Notes: generated by a model from the letters alone, not told the origin. Counted from the first letter of the stretch, positions 35,068 through 43,965 are shown. The stretch: DNA of 64,000 bases from Chlorogloeopsis sp038404745 (GCF_038404745.2 NZ_JAYKTT020000012.1:1-64000); one strand, 5' to 3'. A program made the numbers and translations.

Positions 35068-35664
35068 GTGCGGAAAAATGGTTATGGCAACCTTAGCTAC
35101 ATCCCAAAAAGTATGCAGGAAACAGCCTTAGAAAAACCATCCAAACCGATATTGACAAAAATTGTAAGTAATACTCCAGGGCGTTTGCGTTTGAGAGTTG
35201 CTCAACCCCAGCGTTGGGCTACAAAAATGCAACATATACTCAAAACTCTTGAAGCCCAGCCTAACATTAGTCAGGTACGGATGAATCTTCAGAACGGAAG
35301 TATTACTATCCAGCATGATGGTAATGAGGACAGCTTCAAAAATGTTATTACTACATTACAGGATTTAGGTGTAATTTTCGCTGACATTACAGGTTTTGCT
35401 GAAACTACAGGAGGAAAATCTGAAGTAGCAGCGGGAGTATCAAATGCAGTTGTTGATTTGAATAAGCGAGTTAAAGAAGCAACAAACGGTGTAGTTGATC
35501 TGCGCTTCCTTTTTCCTTTAGGACTTGCTACCCTTTCAATCCGGCAGTTATTTGCTAAAGGACTACAATTAGAAATAATTCCTTGGTACGTGTTGGCATG
35601 GTATGCCTTTGATAGTTTTATTAAATTACACGGTACAAATCAACCCCAGTCTACAAATGAGTAA
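35068..35664 (+). CDS. HMA2-like domain protein, final gene of the ATPase cluster
   Basis: I choose the GTG at 35068 (198 residues), which follows AAGGAG at 35053-35058 with 9 bases between; the longer frame from TTG 34936 starts inside a dispersed repeat. Residues about 33-105 hold a single HMA2-like domain (KIVSNTPGRLRLRVAQPQRW, with NGSITIQHDG as the later strand). The C-terminal part has a long helix, then a probable membrane pair (LRFLFPLGLATLSIRQLF, IIPWYVLAWYAFDSFIKL). This combination of PGRLRLR domain and membrane tail mirrors the first protein of the cluster. No catalytic residues. DhaK follows 81 bases downstream and is probably not functionally linked. Confidence 0.7.
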   Translation: MRKNGYGNLSYIPKSMQETALEKPSKPILTKIVSNTPGRLRLRVAQPQRWATKMQHILKTLEAQPNISQVRMNLQNGSITIQHDGNEDSFKNVITTLQDLGVIFADITGFAETTGGKSEVAAGVSNAVVDLNKRVKEATNGVVDLRFLFPLGLATLSIRQLFAKGLQLEIIPWYVLAWYAFDSFIKLHGTNQPQSTNE

Positions 35665-35745
35665 ACTTTCATATTATTAAGGTCTCCCAAATGCAGTAAC
35701 TTGAGAGCAGGAAGGAAGTATAACCTTCAAAAGGGAGAGCTGAGG

Positions 35746-36819
35746 ATGAAAAAACTAATCAATACACCAGAAGACTTTGTACGCGAAAGTCTAGAAGGTA
35801 TGTTAGCCGCTCATCCAGATTTAATTAAGGTAAATTTTGATCCCAATTTTGTCTATCGTGCTGATGCACCTATCAAAGGTAAGGTAGCAATTATTTCTGG
35901 AGGTGGTAGTGGGCATGAACCGATGCACGCTGGTTTTGTGGGGATGGGAATGCTCGATGCTGCCTGCCCAGGAGAGGTTTTCACTTCACCCACCCCCGAT
36001 CAGATGCTAGCTGCGACGAAAGCTGTGGATAGTGGAGCTGGTATTTTATCCATCGTCAAAAATTATTCTGGTGATGTGATGAATTTTGAAATGGCAACCG
36101 AGTTAGCCCAAAGTGAGGGTATGCGGGTGCTAAATATTTTGATTGACGATGATGTAGCGGTAAAAGATAGTCTTTATACGCAAGGGCGTCGGGGTGTCGG
36201 AACTACAGTTCTGGCAGAAAAAATTTGTGGAGCCGCAGCCGAACAAAGATACGATTTGCAGCAACTCGCAAATTTGTGCAGGCGAGTTAACCTAAATGGA
36301 CGGAGTATGGGTGTAGCATTAACTTCCTGCACAACACCAGCCAAGGGTACACCGACATTTGAGCTTAGTCACCAAGAAATCGAAATGGGTATCGGCATTC
36401 ACGGTGAACCCGGAAGAGAGCGCATGAGTATAAAATCAGCAAATGAGATTGCTGAAATGTTAGCGCTATCGATTATTGAAGATAAATCCTATAGCCGTAC
36501 AGTACGAGAGTGGGATGAAACTAAAGGCGAATGGGTGGATGTAGAACTAATAGATCCAGCATTTACAAAAGGTGATCGCGTGCTAGCTTTTGTGAATAGT
36601 ATGGGTGGCACTCCTGTTTCCGAACTTTATGTTATTTACCGCAAACTAGCAGAAATTTGTCAAAAGCATGGTTTGCAAATAGTCCGAAACTTGATTGGTG
36701 CTTATATAACTTCCCTGGAAATGCAAGGTTGTTCAATTACCCTACTCAAGCTCGATGATGAAATGATTCGGCTATGGGATGCACCTGTCAAAACACCGAG
36801 TTGGCGATGGGGAATTTAG
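35746..36819 (+). CDS. dhaK: Dihydroxyacetone kinase, DhaK subunit
   Basis: 357 residues from the ATG at 35746 after 'gctgagg', matching the usual 356-residue DhaK; the frame from 35701 adds 15 residues. It binds dihydroxyacetone covalently through the histidine of MGIGIHGEPGRERM. VAIISGGGSGHEPMHAGFVG, CPGEVFTSPTPDQMLAATKA and VKNYSGDVMNFEMA are further conserved blocks. A working kinase needs a DhaL (ATP or phospho-carrier) subunit; none lies next to it, which instead is followed by a 2'-5' RNA ligase-like gene. It might use a DhaL elsewhere or be a stand-alone substrate-binding paralogue. The start codon and spacing give no evidence of a shared operon with the HMA2 cluster. Confidence 0.92.
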   Translation: MKKLINTPEDFVRESLEGMLAAHPDLIKVNFDPNFVYRADAPIKGKVAIISGGGSGHEPMHAGFVGMGMLDAACPGEVFTSPTPDQMLAATKAVDSGAGILSIVKNYSGDVMNFEMATELAQSEGMRVLNILIDDDVAVKDSLYTQGRRGVGTTVLAEKICGAAAEQRYDLQQLANLCRRVNLNGRSMGVALTSCTTPAKGTPTFELSHQEIEMGIGIHGEPGRERMSIKSANEIAEMLALSIIEDKSYSRTVREWDETKGEWVDVELIDPAFTKGDRVLAFVNSMGGTPVSELYVIYRKLAEICQKHGLQIVRNLIGAYITSLEMQGCSITLLKLDDEMIRLWDAPVKTPSWRWGI

Positions 36820-36823
36820 GGTT

Positions 36824-37399
36824 ATGCAGAAAACACAACACCTCTTTTTCATTGCTCTGCTACCATCACAAGAAATTCAAGACTACGCCAACCAAATCAA
36901 GCAATACTTTGCAGATAAGTACGCTAGTCGGCACGCTCAAAAATCTCCACCTCACATTACCCTACAACCACCCTTTGAATGGGCAGATGAAAACGTGCCA
37001 GCATTAGAAGAATGTTTGCAAGAATTTGCCAGTCAGCACAAGGCATTGCCAATTACCCTAAATGGTTATGCTGCCTTTGTACCTCGTGTCATATATATTA
37101 ATGTAGTTAGAAGTCCAGAACTGTTGGCTTTACAAGCTAATTTAATGGCGCATTTAGAAAGCAAACTGGAAATTGTTGATAAAGTTTCTAAAACGCGCCC
37201 CTTTGCTCCCCACATGACAGTGGCATTTAAAGACTTAACAAAACAGAACTTTAAAGCTGCTTGGCCAGAATTTGAAAAGCGGGAGCTTTATTTTGAGTTT
37301 ACTGCAAACAGTTTAACATTGCTATTTCACGACGGTAAGCGGTGGAATATTAAAAGCGAGTTTCCCTTTGCTCAGAACCAAAGAGCGATCGCCTCTTAA
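36824..37399 (+). CDS. 2'-5' RNA ligase-like (LigT/2H phosphoesterase) protein
   Basis: 191 residues from the ATG at 36824, 4 bases after the dhaK stop; the frame from 36779 would overlap dhaK. It carries the two HxT motifs of the 2H phosphoesterase superfamily: SPPHITLQPPFEW near residue 40 and FAPHMTVAFKDL in the C-terminal half. Members hydrolyse or seal 2'-5' or cyclic nucleotide phosphodiester bonds; the physiological substrate is unknown. It lacks the extra domains of larger relatives, so it should be a compact soluble enzyme. It is translationally coupled to dhaK, and its stop overlaps that of the convergent N-acetylglucosamine kinase-like gene by 4 bases. Confidence 0.85.
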   Translation: MQKTQHLFFIALLPSQEIQDYANQIKQYFADKYASRHAQKSPPHITLQPPFEWADENVPALEECLQEFASQHKALPITLNGYAAFVPRVIYINVVRSPELLALQANLMAHLESKLEIVDKVSKTRPFAPHMTVAFKDLTKQNFKAAWPEFEKRELYFEFTANSLTLLFHDGKRWNIKSEFPFAQNQRAIAS

Positions 37400-38372
37400 A
37401 TTTCCTTTTCACCTACTAACTTCTTTAACGCCAATAAACAAGCTCCATAAGCAGGTTCATACCTTGGTAAAATCACCTTCACGGCAGGAAATTTTGTGAC
37501 AATAGATGCTGTAAATCTTTCCCGCATCTTGCACTTACTTTGCCATACACTTCCAGTTGTTACTACTTCAATAAATTCGCTAGGGCTAAAAATAGCATTC
37601 ATAACTGTAGAAGTAGCTTTAACTAGTTCTTCTACAGCCTCATTAATAATTTTATTTGCTACTTCATCTCCTTGTGCGGCTGCATAATCAACAATTGGTG
37701 CCAAAGCCGCTATCTCTTTAACACCCCATCCTCGCCGATAGATTACTTCTATTAAATCTTCTATACTTGCTAGACCAAGATGTTGCTGCAAATCTTCTAT
37801 AATTGTCGTTGACATCTCACGTCCATCATAGGCTTTTAATGCAGCTTGCATACCAGCAACAGCAATTTTATAGGCGCTACCTTCATCTCCTAAAATATAA
37901 CCCCAACCACCGACTCGCTTAGTTTTTCCCTGAGAATTTCGACCAAAAACTATAGAACCTGTTCCTGCTGCGGCTACAATTCCAACATCATTACCAATTC
38001 CGCCTACTAAAGCAATCAAAGCATCATTACAAATTACAATATTAGATTGACTTACTGCCCAATCAATGGAAAAAAATGATTATTTTTTAAATATTCAAAA
38101 ATATTTTTTACTACTTCAATATCTTGAGAACGACCTACACCTGCTAAACCAAAGCAAATAGCTTCTATTTTAATAGAATCTGTTAACTTTAACCCTTCAA
38201 TTATGGCTGCATTAACTGCACATTTAATTGATTCCAAAGCTGCTTTAATACCTACACTCTGATAATTAGATTCTCCAGCTTCACCACGTCCTAAAACTTT
38301 TCCAAATGCATTCATCAAAATACAGACTGTTTTACTTCCTCCACCGTCTATTCCTAAAATACAACTCATCAT
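37396..38372 (-). pseudogene. N-acetylglucosamine kinase-like (BadF/BadG family), frameshifted
   Basis: Two pieces join to form one sugar-kinase-like ASKHA ATPase of about 325 residues. The N-terminal part, 38372-38052, begins SCILGIDGGGSKTVCILMN (phosphate-1) and ends NNHFFPLIG. The C-terminal part continues with VGIVAAAGTGSIVFG (phosphate-2), GGWGYILGDEGSAYKIAVAG and a domain rich in alpha helix. The break falls at a run of seven T on the coding strand (38070-38076, A7 on the plus strand); one added T would restore the frame, giving HFFSIDWAVSQSNIV. This could be a real one-base deletion, a slippage-regulated site or an assembly error at a homopolymer. AmpG-like transport next door fits peptidoglycan amino sugar recycling. 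Confidence 0.8.
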
Positions 38373-38799
38373 ATAGTATTCTTATCTAATGTCAAGAATT
38401 AGGGGTGTAAGGGGATAAGGGTATAGGGGTGTAAGGGAACCCATAAATAAATTTAGGGGCTTGAAACAAGGACGCCGTATTTCTCGTACTACGTATCTCG
38501 AAATACATCTTCTTTTCTTCTCCATGCTTAAAAGCAGGGGCTTGTATCCTTTTCTTCGGGGCTAATCGCTTTACACCCCTACAACGCCACATGCTTTATG
38601 CCGGGAAACCCGTCCACCGCAGTGGCTCCCCTGCACCCCTACACCCGCCCCGAAGGGGGTTGGTCAGGACTTACACAAAATACCTCTCTAGCTCTTATTC
38701 CTCTGTGTTCCCTGTGCTTCTGTGGTTTTATTATTCGATAATTTGTGCATAAGTGCCAATATTTTTTTAATAACCGCAGAGACGCATAGACGCGTAAGC

Positions 38800-38915
38800 G
38801 GCTACTTACCCTTCGGGAACACCTTCGGTGTACAGAAGCCACTACCTACGGAAGCCGCTAGCTAACGCAACGCCTGACGGCGAACGCGTCTACCGCGTCT
38901 ACGTGTCTACCCGCA
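38800..38915. repeat. Dispersed repeat, CGCTAGCTAACGCAACGCC family (copy 2)
   Basis: Contains 'tacttacccttcgggaacaccttcggtg', then cctacggaagccgctagctaacgcaacgcctgacggcgaacgcg at 38846-38889, matching copies at 7647-7772 and 60781-60965. The whole 38373-38962 gap (590 bases) is repeat-like, including low-complexity 'ggggtgtaaggg' tracts at 38400-38440 and 'aaccgcagagacgcatagacgcg' at 38771-38793, and holds no gene. Confidence 0.7.
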
Positions 38916-38962
38916 GGTTAGAAGGCAGAGCAAAGAGAATTGATGGATTATTAGTAATTCTA

Positions 38963-40234
38963 TTATCTTGCTGTAGGATTTGCTTCTTCCTTTAAAGGAA
39001 TAAACAACATAGAAATCATCCCCGGAATTGTGAATAAACAAACTAAAATAAAAAATATAGGATATCCGACTGCTTGTTGAAGATAACCACTAATTAATCC
39101 TGGTAGCATCATTCCTAAAGCCATGATGCCTGTCGAGATAGCAAAATGAGAGGTTTTATATTCACCTTGGGAAATATACATTAAATACACGCTAAAAGCT
39201 GTGAATCCAAAACCATATCCAAATTGTTCTAAGGAAACCAATGGAGATATTAATGTTAGTGAAGGTTGAGTATAAGCCATGTAGACATAAAAAATATTAG
39301 GTAAGTTCATAGCTAAAGCCATAGGCCAAATACATTTTTTTAATCCATATTTAGAAATAACTATACCTCCTAAAATACCTCCTAAAATTAGAGAGACTAC
39401 TCCAGAAGTACCATAAACTAAACCTAAATCTGATGTTGACAAACCTAGCCCTCCAACTTCCAGCTTATCTAATAAAAATAAAGACGCTATTTTAACCAAC
39501 ATTGCCTCACCAAATCTATAGAGTAAGATAAATGCTAAGATAGATACAATCTTTTCTTGAGTGAAATACGAGGTAATTATCTGTAAAAATGGAATTTTTT
39601 CTCTTGCTGTGTATTGATGTGTAGCATCTTCATCAGGAAAGGGTAAAATTAGGCGATGAAAAATAAATATTATTAATAAAATGGCAGATGAAAAACCAAT
39701 AATAAGTGTCCAAGCTAAAGGTATGTTTTTAAAATATATTTCTAGTTTACCAGCTAAAAAGACTAAAATTCCAGAACAAAAAATAATGGCTAGTCGATAA
39801 AAAAGTGAACGGATACCAACAAAAAATGCTTGTTGCTCTGGCTTTAGAGCAAGCAAATAAAAACCATCTGTAGCAATATCATAGGTAGCAGAAATAAATG
39901 CTCCTAAGGTTAATACAACTAAGGAGATGAAAAAGAAGTTTGGCAATTGTAATGAAAAGGCTACTAAAACCAAACACAAAAACATAGCAATTTGGCTGGT
40001 AATTATCCATGTTCGTTTGGTAGAGTAAATATCTACTACAGGCCCCCAAAACATTTTAATTACCCAGGGTAAATAAAGAAAACTTGTCCATAAGGTAATT
40101 TGAGCATTATCTACACCCATTCGTTTGTAAAATATTACAGAAACAGTGTTGATAATCACATAGGGTATGCCAGAGGCAAAATATAAAGTTGGGATAAAAG
40201 TCCAAGGAGAAAGAAATATGCTTCTTTTAAGCAT
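38963..40234 (-). CDS. AmpG-like MFS transporter (PAT family)
   Basis: 423 residues starting MLKRSIFLSPWTFIPTLYFA at 40234; an upstream ATG (40285) would add a 17-residue polar leader. About twelve membrane helices. The first conserved block YFASGIPYVIINTVSVIFYK, then WVIKMFWGPVVD, and ISATYDIATDGFYLLAL resemble AmpG and the peptide-acetyl-CoA transporter family, which import anhydro-muropeptides or GlcNAc-anhydroMurNAc for wall recycling. The substrate is inferred only from similarity and from the adjacent N-acetylglucosamine kinase-like gene on the same strand, 590 bases downstream. Whether the pair is still useful is doubtful if the kinase is truly frameshifted. Confidence 0.8.
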   Translation of the reverse strand: MLKRSIFLSPWTFIPTLYFASGIPYVIINTVSVIFYKRMGVDNAQITLWTSFLYLPWVIKMFWGPVVDIYSTKRTWIITSQIAMFLCLVLVAFSLQLPNFFFISLVVLTLGAFISATYDIATDGFYLLALKPEQQAFFVGIRSLFYRLAIIFCSGILVFLAGKLEIYFKNIPLAWTLIIGFSSAILLIIFIFHRLILPFPDEDATHQYTAREKIPFLQIITSYFTQEKIVSILAFILLYRFGEAMLVKIASLFLLDKLEVGGLGLSTSDLGLVYGTSGVVSLILGGILGGIVISKYGLKKCIWPMALAMNLPNIFYVYMAYTQPSLTLISPLVSLEQFGYGFGFTAFSVYLMYISQGEYKTSHFAISTGIMALGMMLPGLISGYLQQAVGYPIFFILVCLFTIPGMISMLFIPLKEEANPTAR

Positions 40235-40316
40235 AAATTGGCAAAGAGGCAAAGAGTGTGAAGCAGTTCTTTTATACCTTAACAACTAATTGAACACCAA
40301 GATATTTATAGAATTA

Positions 40317-40347
40317 ACGAACCACAAAGTACACAAAGTACACAAAG
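40317..40347. repeat. Direct-repeat tract, left of the GxxExxY gene
   Basis: 'gaaccacaaagtacacaaagtacacaaagag', built of (g/c)tacacaaa units. The reverse complement of this pattern lies at 40797-40828 on the other side of the GxxExxY gene. Confidence 0.6.
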
Positions 40348-40394
40348 AGAAAGACACTGACGTAGGCAGTGGATGTCCGTCACAAAGAAAGTAT

Positions 40395-40778
40395 TTAAAG
40401 GATTATGCGTTTGATGCCGTCTTTGAGAAGAGTAACGTTAAAGTTGACGAGAAGGGCGAGAGGATATCCGGTAATTTTGAGATAAGAGAGGACTTGGGCT
40501 TCATGAATTCTGGTTAAGTTTTGGACAGCTTTCAATTCCACAATTAGAGAATTCCCAAGCAAAAAATCTAATTTGCCTTCACCTACTGTACGACCCTTGT
40601 AAGTGACTACTACTGGATGCTCAAACCTATGAGGTATTCCTCGCAGCAAAAATTCTTCTTGTAGTGCCCTATGATAAACCTCCTCCAAATATCCAGAACC
40701 CAACACTCTGTACACTTCAATAGCGGCACCAATTACAGCATAAGCTAATTGCTCAACCTCATCTGTTAACTGTCTCAT
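40395..40778 (-). CDS. GxxExxY family protein (small nuclease-like fold)
   Basis: 127 residues from the ATG at 40778 (MRQLTDEVEQLAYAVIGAAI); a longer frame from 40859 would be read from repeat DNA. The motif that names the family is present as GSGYLEEVYHRALQEEFLLR. A later strand KLDFLLGNSLIVELKAVQNL has the D and E-x-K arrangement of PD-(D/E)xK nuclease folds. Such proteins are frequent in Nostocales, often near repeats, and have no known substrate. The final third (LTRIHEAQVLSYLKITGYPL, then NFNVTLLKDGIKRI) is typical of the family. It is flanked on both sides by inverted low-complexity tracts, as if carried in a mobile cassette. Confidence 0.85.
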   Translation of the reverse strand: MRQLTDEVEQLAYAVIGAAIEVYRVLGSGYLEEVYHRALQEEFLLRGIPHRFEHPVVVTYKGRTVGEGKLDFLLGNSLIVELKAVQNLTRIHEAQVLSYLKITGYPLALLVNFNVTLLKDGIKRIIL

Positions 40779-40796
40779 CTCTACTAAATCCTTTTT

Positions 40797-40828
40797 TCTT
40801 CGTGTCCTTTGTGTCCTTTGTGGTTCAT
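40797..40828. repeat. Inverted partner tract, right of the GxxExxY gene
   Basis: 'cttcgtgtcctttgtgtcctttgtggttc' is close to the reverse complement of the tract at 40317-40347 (gaaccacaaagtacacaaag), differing mainly in 'gga' versus 'gta'. The two lie about 450 bases apart around the gene at 40395-40778. Confidence 0.6.
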
Positions 40829-40908
40829 TCCCATAAAACCCTCTCCAACCCTGTGGCAAAATTTATTAGAGTCCTTCTTAGAAACCTTCCACACTTATTT
40901 TTCCCAGC

Positions 40909-43900
40909 ATGATCGCAATTACTAACCTCCCCAGTCAATACGAACCCTTTACCACTGAAGCGAAGTGGCAAAAATTTTGGGAAGAAAACCACATTTACAA
41001 AGCAGATCCAAATAAAGGTGGTAAACCCTATTGCATCGTTATTCCACCGCCTAACGTCACTGGCAGTTTGCATATGGGACACGCCTTTGACAATAGCCTG
41101 ATTGACGTTTTAGTGCGCTACCACCGGATGAAAGGGCGCAATGCCCTTTATCTGCCAGGAACAGATCATGCCAGCATCGCCGTACACACTGTTCTTGAAA
41201 AACAACTTAAGGCTGAAGGCAAAACTCGCTACGAATTAGGGCGCGAGAAGTTTCTAGAACGCGCTTGGCAATGGAAGGAAGAATCTAAGGGGACAATTGT
41301 TGGACAGTTGCGACGTTTAGGTGTTTCTGTAGACTGGACGCGGGAACGTTTTACTCTGGATGAAGGTTTATCCAAAGCTGTTTCGGAAGCTTTTAATCGT
41401 CTCTACGAAGAGGAGTTGATTTATCGCGGGAAATACTTAGTTAACTGGTGTCCAGAGTCACAATCTGCGGTTTCAGATTTAGAGGTGGAAGCCAAAGAGG
41501 TGAATGGTAATCTCTGGCACTTCCGCTATCCGCTTACGGATGGTTCGGGTCATGTGGAAGTGGCGACAACTCGTCCGGAAACGATGCTCGGCGATACAGC
41601 AGTGGCTGTAAATCCCAATGATGAACGCTACAAAAATCTGATTGGGAAAACAGTCACGCTGCCAATTATGAATCGGGAAATTCCTATTATTGGTGATGAG
41701 TTGGTTGATCCCGCTTTTGGGACGGGTTGCGTGAAGGTGACGCCTGCCCACGATCCAAATGATTTTGAAATGGGTCAAAGGCACAATCTGCCGTTTATCA
41801 ATATTATGAATAAGGACGGTACGCTGAATGAGAATGCCGGGGAATTTCAAGGACAAGACCGCTTTGTAGCTAGAAAGAATGTGGTTGCTCGCCTTGAAGC
41901 TGACGGCTTTTTGGTGAAGGTGGAAGATTATAAGCACACAGTTCCCTATAGCGATCGCGGTAAAGTTCCCGTTGAGCCTCTGCTATCAACGCAGTGGTTT
42001 GTCAAAATTCGCCCGATGGCAGATCGGTGCCTAGATTTTCTTGAGCAAAAGAATTCTCCCCGGTTTGTCCCTCAACGCTGGACGAAGGTTTATCGTGATT
42101 GGTTGGTGAAACTGAAGGATTGGTGTATCTCCCGCCAACTTTGGTGGGGACACCAAATTCCTGCTTGGTACGCGGTGAGCGAAACGGGTGGTGAGATTAC
42201 TGATCATACGCCGTTTGTAGTGGCACGCAATCAAGCCGAAGCTGAGGAAAAGTTAAAATCTCAATTTGGCGAAGGAGTCAAGATAGAACGAGATCCAGAT
42301 GTTTTGGATACCTGGTTTTCTTCTGGATTGTGGCCTTTTTCAACTTTGGGCTGGCCTGAACAAACGCAAGATTTAGCTACATATTACCCTACCAGCACTT
42401 TGGTCACAGGTTTTGACATTATCTTTTTCTGGGTTGCCAGAATGACGATGATGGCAGGGCATTTTACTGGACAAATGCCATTCGAGGATGTTTACATTCA
42501 TGGTTTGGTGTTGGATGAGAATGGCAAGAAGATGTCCAAATCAGCTGGCAATGGCATCGATCCGTTATTATTGATGGATAAATATGGCACAGATGCTTTG
42601 CGGTATACCCTGATTAAAGAGGTAGCCGGTGCCGGACAAGATATCCGTCTGGACTACAATCGCAAATCAGATGAATCGCCATCGGTAGAAGCATCTCGTA
42701 ACTTTGCTAACAAGCTTTGGAATGCAGCGCGGTTTGTGATGATGAATTTGGATGAGCAAACTCCGCAACAATTGGGAGAACCATCCGCTACAGAATTAAG
42801 CGATCGCTGGATTCTCTCTCGTTATAACCAAGTTGTCCAACAAACTAATAATTACATGGACAATTACGGTTTGGGGGAAGCAGCAAAGGGTTTGTATGAT
42901 TTTATTTGGGGTGATTTTTGCGACTGGTATATTGAATTAGTTAAATCTCGGCTGCAAAAGGACGCCGATCCATCTTCTCGGCGCGTAGCTCAACAAATCT
43001 TGGCATACGTTTTGGAAGGGATTTTAAAACTACTCAATCCCTTTATGCCTCATATTACTGAAGAAATTTGGCATACTCTCACTCAACAAGCTGCTGATTC
43101 TAAGCAGAGTTTGTCTGTACAAACCTATCCAGAGGCGAAAACAAATTTAATAGATCTGGCTTTGGAAGAACAGTTTGAACTGCTGATTAATACCATCCGT
43201 ACCATTCGTAACTTGCGAGCTGAGGCGGATGTGAAGCCAGGTGTGAAAGTGACTGTGAATTTGCAAAGCGATAGCGAACAAGAACGGCAAATTCTCACTG
43301 CTGGGCAGTCTTATATTAAGGATTTGGCAAAGGTTGAGAATTTAACGATCGCGGTTAGTGAGCAACAACAACAAACATTTACTGCTCAAAAATCTCGAAT
43401 TGGTTGGACAAAAATAGCAGCCATTATTGGAGCGATTTACTTGTTCAGAATTGGGCTGGCGATCGCCGATGCCATTGATGACATTCCCTTAATCGGAACT
43501 TTCTTTAAAATGGTCGGTCTTGGTTATACAATGTGGTTTGTTGCTCGCTATTTGCTGTTCACTCAAGCTAGACAAAGGTTATTTGCCAAAGTTATCCAAA
43601 CAACTGTTGACGATAGTCTGCCCCAGGTAGAATTACAACAACCACAAGAACCAGAAAAAGCCATTGCTGGAGTTGTGGGTACAATACAAGTTCTACTTCC
43701 CTTAGCTGGAGTGGTGGATATTGAAGCGCTACGTACTAAGCTAGAGAAAAGCCTTAACAAAGTAGAAGCAGAAGTCAATTCTCTCAATGGTAGGTTAAGC
43801 AATTCTAGTTTCGTGGATAAAGCACCAGCGCAAGTTGTACAGGGAGTGCGGGATGCTTTAGCAGAAGCCCAAAAGCAAGCGGAAATTTTGCGCGATCGCC

Positions 43901-43917
43901 TGCGTCAGCTAGCATAA
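40909..43917 (+). CDS. valS: Valyl-tRNA synthetase with a CAAD membrane-anchor insert
   Basis: 1002 residues, about 50 longer than bacterial ValRS. The class I signature elements are present: PPNVTGSLHMGHA (HIGH) and ENGKKMSKSAGNGIDP (KMSKS). The editing domain and tRNA-binding domain are normal. Near residues 825-900, before the C-terminal coiled-coil arm, lies an insert with two hydrophobic helices (KIAAIIGAIYLFRIGLAIAD and IPLIGTFFKMVGLGYTMWFV). This is the CAAD (cyanobacterial aminoacyl-tRNA synthetase appended domain), known in some cyanobacteria to attach ValRS and other synthetases to thylakoid membranes. The enzyme should still charge tRNA-Val. It is followed 48 bases later by a conserved cyanobacterial gene on the same strand. 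Confidence 0.93.
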   Translation: MIAITNLPSQYEPFTTEAKWQKFWEENHIYKADPNKGGKPYCIVIPPPNVTGSLHMGHAFDNSLIDVLVRYHRMKGRNALYLPGTDHASIAVHTVLEKQLKAEGKTRYELGREKFLERAWQWKEESKGTIVGQLRRLGVSVDWTRERFTLDEGLSKAVSEAFNRLYEEELIYRGKYLVNWCPESQSAVSDLEVEAKEVNGNLWHFRYPLTDGSGHVEVATTRPETMLGDTAVAVNPNDERYKNLIGKTVTLPIMNREIPIIGDELVDPAFGTGCVKVTPAHDPNDFEMGQRHNLPFINIMNKDGTLNENAGEFQGQDRFVARKNVVARLEADGFLVKVEDYKHTVPYSDRGKVPVEPLLSTQWFVKIRPMADRCLDFLEQKNSPRFVPQRWTKVYRDWLVKLKDWCISRQLWWGHQIPAWYAVSETGGEITDHTPFVVARNQAEAEEKLKSQFGEGVKIERDPDVLDTWFSSGLWPFSTLGWPEQTQDLATYYPTSTLVTGFDIIFFWVARMTMMAGHFTGQMPFEDVYIHGLVLDENGKKMSKSAGNGIDPLLLMDKYGTDALRYTLIKEVAGAGQDIRLDYNRKSDESPSVEASRNFANKLWNAARFVMMNLDEQTPQQLGEPSATELSDRWILSRYNQVVQQTNNYMDNYGLGEAAKGLYDFIWGDFCDWYIELVKSRLQKDADPSSRRVAQQILAYVLEGILKLLNPFMPHITEEIWHTLTQQAADSKQSLSVQTYPEAKTNLIDLALEEQFELLINTIRTIRNLRAEADVKPGVKVTVNLQSDSEQERQILTAGQSYIKDLAKVENLTIAVSEQQQQTFTAQKSRIGWTKIAAIIGAIYLFRIGLAIADAIDDIPLIGTFFKMVGLGYTMWFVARYLLFTQARQRLFAKVIQTTVDDSLPQVELQQPQEPEKAIAGVVGTIQVLLPLAGVVDIEALRTKLEKSLNKVEAEVNSLNGRLSNSSFVDKAPAQVVQGVRDALAEAQKQAEILRDRLRQLA

Positions 43918-43965
43918 CTTTAAGTATCTAATTCTTGTAGAGCCGCAACCAACAAAACAAAGGTC

